From Chloroflexota bacterium (lineage in GTDB: Bacteria > Chloroflexota > Anaerolineae > Aggregatilineales > UBA2796), in NCBI GenBank assembly GCA_003695215.1, contig RFIM01000034.1, positions 1-6,285 on the forward strand: a stretch of 6,285 nucleotides of DNA, given 5' to 3'. The stretch's first letter is position 1; each line of letters begins with the position of its first letter. The position numbers and the translations under genes were made by a program. Below are positions 1 to 3,600 of this stretch, piece by piece. The notes beneath the pieces are model-generated. The model was not told where the DNA came from. It saw only the letters and a program-made list of their open reading frames with translations, and searched no databases.

Positions 1-567
1 CTGCAGCAGCGCGATTTCCAAGCGGCGCGCCGCATCGATGCGTTCGACGCCGCGATCAACCGCCTGCGCTATGAGATCGAAGAGCAGTCTTACACGCTCT
101 TGGCATTGCAGCAGCCCAACGCCGGCGATTTGCGCCGCATCGTGGCAGCAGTCAGCATTGCCACAAACTTGGAGCGCATGGGCGATCACGCTGCGGGCAT
201 CGCGCGCATCACACTGCGCATGGAGAACCTGACAGCGGCGATTCATATGCCGCTCTTCAACGATATGGCGCGCCTTGCCGCTGAGAACTTGAACCAGGCT
301 ATGATCGCCCTTGAGAAGAACGATGCCGAGCTGGCGCGGCAGATCGTGCGCCGCGACGAGGAGATCGACGCCTATCACAGGCGCGTCTACGACTATCTGA
401 TCAAGGCGATGATGGAAAATCCTGCTACAGTCGAATACGCCACGTTGCTGCTCTGGGTCTCGCACGATATCGAGCGCTTTGCCGACCGCGTTTCGAATAT
501 CTGTGAGCGGATCGTCTACACAGTCACGGGCGTGCTGTTCGAGCCGCGCTCAAGCTCAGCGTTTTAG
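1..567 (+). CDS. phoU: PhoU-family phosphate signalling regulator (5'-truncated)
   Basis: PhoU proteins are cytoplasmic all-helical regulators that link the PstSCAB phosphate transporter to the PhoR/PhoB two-component system and keep the Pho regulon off when phosphate is plentiful. The frame is open from base 1 and ends at TAG 565-567, giving 188 visible residues. The family is usually about 215-240 residues, so roughly the first 30-40 are missing. Both metal-binding helices of the tandem three-helix-bundle fold are visible: NLERMGDHA at fragment residues 56-64 and HDIERFADR at 155-163, each with the E-R-x-x-D pattern that coordinates metal in this family. LQQPNAGDLRRIVAA (36-50), just before the first motif, is also typical. 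A TTG at position 100 could be called as a start, but the PhoU-like helix continues upstream of it, so the true start is outside the window. No pst or phoB/phoR gene is visible; these may lie to the left. The downstream neighbour is convergent. Confidence 0.93.
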   Translation: MQQRDFQAARRIDAFDAAINRLRYEIEEQSYTLLALQQPNAGDLRRIVAAVSIATNLERMGDHAAGIARITLRMENLTAAIHMPLFNDMARLAAENLNQAMIALEKNDAELARQIVRRDEEIDAYHRRVYDYLIKAMMENPATVEYATLLLWVSHDIERFADRVSNICERIVYTVTGVLFEPRSSSAF

Positions 568-602
568 TTGCGCCACTAGATGCAACAGCAGGTATGAGAA
601 AA

Positions 603-634
603 CTTACCGCCCAAGCATTTGCTTGGGCGGTAAG
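603..634 (-). terminator. Intrinsic terminator hairpin between convergent genes
   Basis: Bases 603-617 and 620-634 are perfect reverse complements: a 15-bp stem around a nominal 2-base spacer, so a real loop of about 4 bases once the last A-T pair opens. Read on the minus strand, the stem lies 17 bp after the TAA stop of the GH13 gene (652-654) and is followed by TTTTCT (602 down to 597), the layout of a rho-independent terminator. On the plus strand the stem is followed by CCTGTGCTC with no T-run. It may therefore end phoU transcription only weakly, or only block read-through. Confidence 0.85.
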
Positions 635-651
635 CCTGTGCTCAGGCTAGC

Positions 652-3600
652 TTATTGGCGCGGGACAAAAGTTGGCGCTGCTTCAGGCCCACTGAGCGAG
701 CCTGAGTCGGGCAGCCATTTGGCAGCGAGTGGCATGTCGCCTGAGATGCCATAGACAATTTCCCAATCCGCGAAACCTGTGCTGAGATCGTTACGGAAGT
801 AGATCGTGTTTGTCGTAGTGCGGAAGAGGGCCACGCTTGAGATACCGTCCGCATTCCAGTCACCGATAACAGGAATATCTGACGGAACGCCGAAAACGAA
901 GGCATAGTCAACTGTAGCCGAGCAGAGCGTGCAAATGGTGTTACTGAGGAAGAACTGCCCTGTGCTGGGGCGATAGACGCCAACGCTGTAGAAGCCGTCG
1001 CCGTTCCAATCGCCAACTACAGGCACATCGCTGGTGTCTCCGAAAACAACTGTATACTCTGCAAAGCCACTCGAGAGTGTGTTGCGCAGGTAGAAGGCGC
1101 CGTCCGATGGACGGAAGACACCAATGCCTGCTTTGCCATCGTTATCCCAGTCACCGACCAGAGGAATATCGCCTGGAATGCCCAAAGCGAAGTTGTAGAC
1201 GATTGGCGCGCCTGGCGTATTGCTGTTGGTCAGGAAGAACTGCCCTGTGCTGGGGCGATAGAAGCCGATAGTCTCAACGCCGTCGCCATCCCAGTCGCCT
1301 GCTAGAGGCACATCGCTGCTGCTGCCCAGCGCTAACACAAGGTTAGCATAGCCTGTGGTATTGGCGTAGCGGATGAAGAAGGTGCCAGTGCGGTAGACGG
1401 CAATTGTATCGAGCGCGCGACTGCACGTGAGGTTGTAAGTGTAGGTTGGGCTGCCGATCTCGTTGCTTTGCAAGACTAGCGTGCCTGTCTGCGGCGTGAG
1501 CGAAGGCGTGCAATGAACCGTGATCGTGGTTGGGCTGCCCTGACCAATCGCAGCTGGCAAGCCACTGGCAGTGAACGGCGCACTGATGCTTTGCAAGGTC
1601 ACCTGCAAGATACCGCCACCTGTGTTAGCCAGGTGCAGCCAGTGCTGGATGTTGACGTTCTGCAGGCCGTTCAAGACGAGTGTGCCGCCGCCTGGCACAG
1701 AGGCGTTGTAGGCTGGCGGTGCTGCGATCATCAAGATGACGCCATTGGCTACGTCGCTCAGTGAAGGCTCACTGGTTGCCGTGATCTGCAGCGCGTAAAC
1801 ATCATTAGTTGTGTCCGCGTCGCTTGAACCTACGAAGGGCTGCCAGGTGCTGCCGTTATACCACCAGGCGCGGAAATCTGCTTCGTTGGGCGCATCTGTA
1901 TAAGGCAGCTTGACGATCAAATCGTCCACATTGCTAGTGCTGCTCAGACGTACGGGCACAAACGGAGAGACCGCTACCGCGCCGAAAGACGTTGGATCAG
2001 CCGTGTAAGTGCCTAGTAGAAGGACAGGCTCGCCGATACCACGCTTAATGGCTTGCACGCCGCCAACTTGGCTCAGTTGTGTGCCAATAGGCAAGCGCTC
2101 GGCCAGGCTCGTAGGGCTCGGTGTGCCGCTATAGCCGACAAAGACTGGCACATTGGCTTCCACTGTGCGCCCGCTTGGCGAAGCAATGCTCAAGCGGATG
2201 ATCGTCAGCTCAGGCGAGGCAGGTGCTGTGTAATTCACACTAACGTTGCCACTACCATCCGTGATCAGGCTTGAAGCGCTCAGTGTACCGCTTCCGCTTA
2301 GCACTTGCGCATTCACGGTCACACCTGCAGGCAAGGGCACATCGGCCAGATCGGTCAGCGCTGCTGTAAGCGTGCCTGTGGCACCTGTGGCAAGCACAAG
2401 ATTGGCACTGCTGGGCGTCAGCGCCTTTGGCGGCAGAGTTGCCGTGTTATCAACTGTGTTCGGATTCTGCTGCGGCGGCAGGAGCAGGCGTGCCGTTAGG
2501 CCGTTCAGCGTGCTGCTGAGGCTTGTGGTGGCGCTAACGCTATTGCCTGAGAACAGATCGCTGTAGGTGAGATTGGCACACTGCGCGGGCAGGTTGTTCA
2601 GCGTCACAGCTTTGCTGGCCGTGCTGCGGTTGATAATGGTGATAGCGCAATCAGCGCCGTTGAGCGTGTTATTGGCATCAAGGCGCGCGTAGGCGTAGAT
2701 TTCGTTCGCGTCGTCTGCCAGCAAGGTTACCCAGTCGCCGAGGCGCAGCACAGCATAATCGGCGCGTGCCAGACCAAGACGACGGTAGGTCTCTTGTAGG
2801 CTCAGATTTGGCAAGCCGCTCGGCAAGGAACCGGAAGCGCTAGTGAAGCCGCCGAAAGCGCTCGGCACTTGGCTGTATGGATCTTGGGCCATTGGCTGCC
2901 ATGGGAAAGTATGGCGATTGTAAGGATCATCTTGCACAATGCCACCAACTGTCTTGCCGGCGCCCCAGTTGGCATAGCCGCCGTAATCTGTCAAGCCCAA
3001 ACCGACCTCATCACCGTAGTAGATGGTCGGCGCGCCAGGCATAGTGAACTGGATAGTTGCCATTAGCTTCATTTTCTCGATGGTTGTGGCAGCATTAACG
3101 CTACGCTCGCGCAAGACAAATCCCGGCCGATTCGTATCGTGCGAACCCATTAGGTTCATCATGCTGTACCACGCCACAGGCGGGTAGTCCTCGCGGATTG
3201 AATTCAACACATAGTCAAACTCGCTCGGCGAGAGCTTCCACATAGTTTGATCGCCATTATTGTCGTTGTCAGTCCAGGTTGAGTCGATCAAGAAGCCGAG
3301 GACAGCTTTGCGGAAGCGATAGTTCATGGTCGCGTCCAGCTGGTCGCCGAACAGCCATGGCGTCGCTTCATACCACACTTCAGTGTAGAGCGGGCCGAGA
3401 TAGCCGTCGTTGCCCTTGACTTGCGTGCGGAACTGTTGCCAGAAGTCGTGCGGAATTTCATCCGCCACGTCAAAGCGCCAACCGCTTGCGCCCAGTTGAT
3501 ACCAGTACTGGATGATGGCAGGCAAGCTGTTGATGTCGTTGTTACCGTTATTGTTCACGTCAAAAACGAAATCGCGCCAAGCATTGTTCGGCACGCTGTC

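Larger units (their letters stand above)
700..1416 (-). repeat. Five FG-GAP/VCBS-like protein repeats (possible small beta-propeller)
   Basis: Residues 1624-1862 of the large glycosidase contain five imperfect repeats of 45-50 residues: about 1625-1669, 1670-1717, 1718-1764, 1765-1814 and 1815-1862. The unit is (x)IGVYRPSTGQFFLxN..., a hydrophobic strand, FGxxSDVPxxGDWxGDG. GDWDGDG, GDWDNDG, GDWNGDG and GDWNADG end repeats 1-4 and resemble Asp-rich calcium loops of FG-GAP/VCBS propeller blades. Repeat 5 ends AAKWLPDSG and has lost the loop. Repeats of this type are common in large exported proteins of Chloroflexota, Acidobacteriota and others, where their function is mostly unknown. Attachment to a surface or polymer is an inference. 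Confidence 0.85.

Noticed and set aside
38..232. 64-codon plus-strand frame overlapping phoU
   Set aside because: Out of frame with the PhoU motifs; the Ser/Arg/Ala-rich translation is typical of a shifted reading of GC-rich helical protein code.
634..647. Small inverted repeat GCCTG...CAGGC after the main hairpin
   Set aside because: Only 5 bp of stem and no T-run on either strand; it could occur by chance and does not merit a terminator call.
479..754. 91-codon plus-strand frame spanning the phoU end, the terminator and the glycosidase end
   Set aside because: It would run through the terminator hairpin and overlap both real genes; the translation has no family pattern.
642..1016. 124-codon minus-strand frame overlapping the C-terminal repeats
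   Set aside because: Shifted-frame reading of the repeat region; the real frame carries the clear GDWxGDG repeats.
652..1420. Possible CRISPR or tandem DNA satellite because of repeated segments
   Set aside because: The repeats are imperfect, in frame and encode protein repeats; there are no uniform repeat-spacer units.
2246..2566. 106-codon open frame on the plus strand with hydrophobic stretches
   Set aside because: Antisense to domain C and the Ig-like module. The hydrophobic runs come from reverse-complemented Ser/Thr/Ala/Gly codons.
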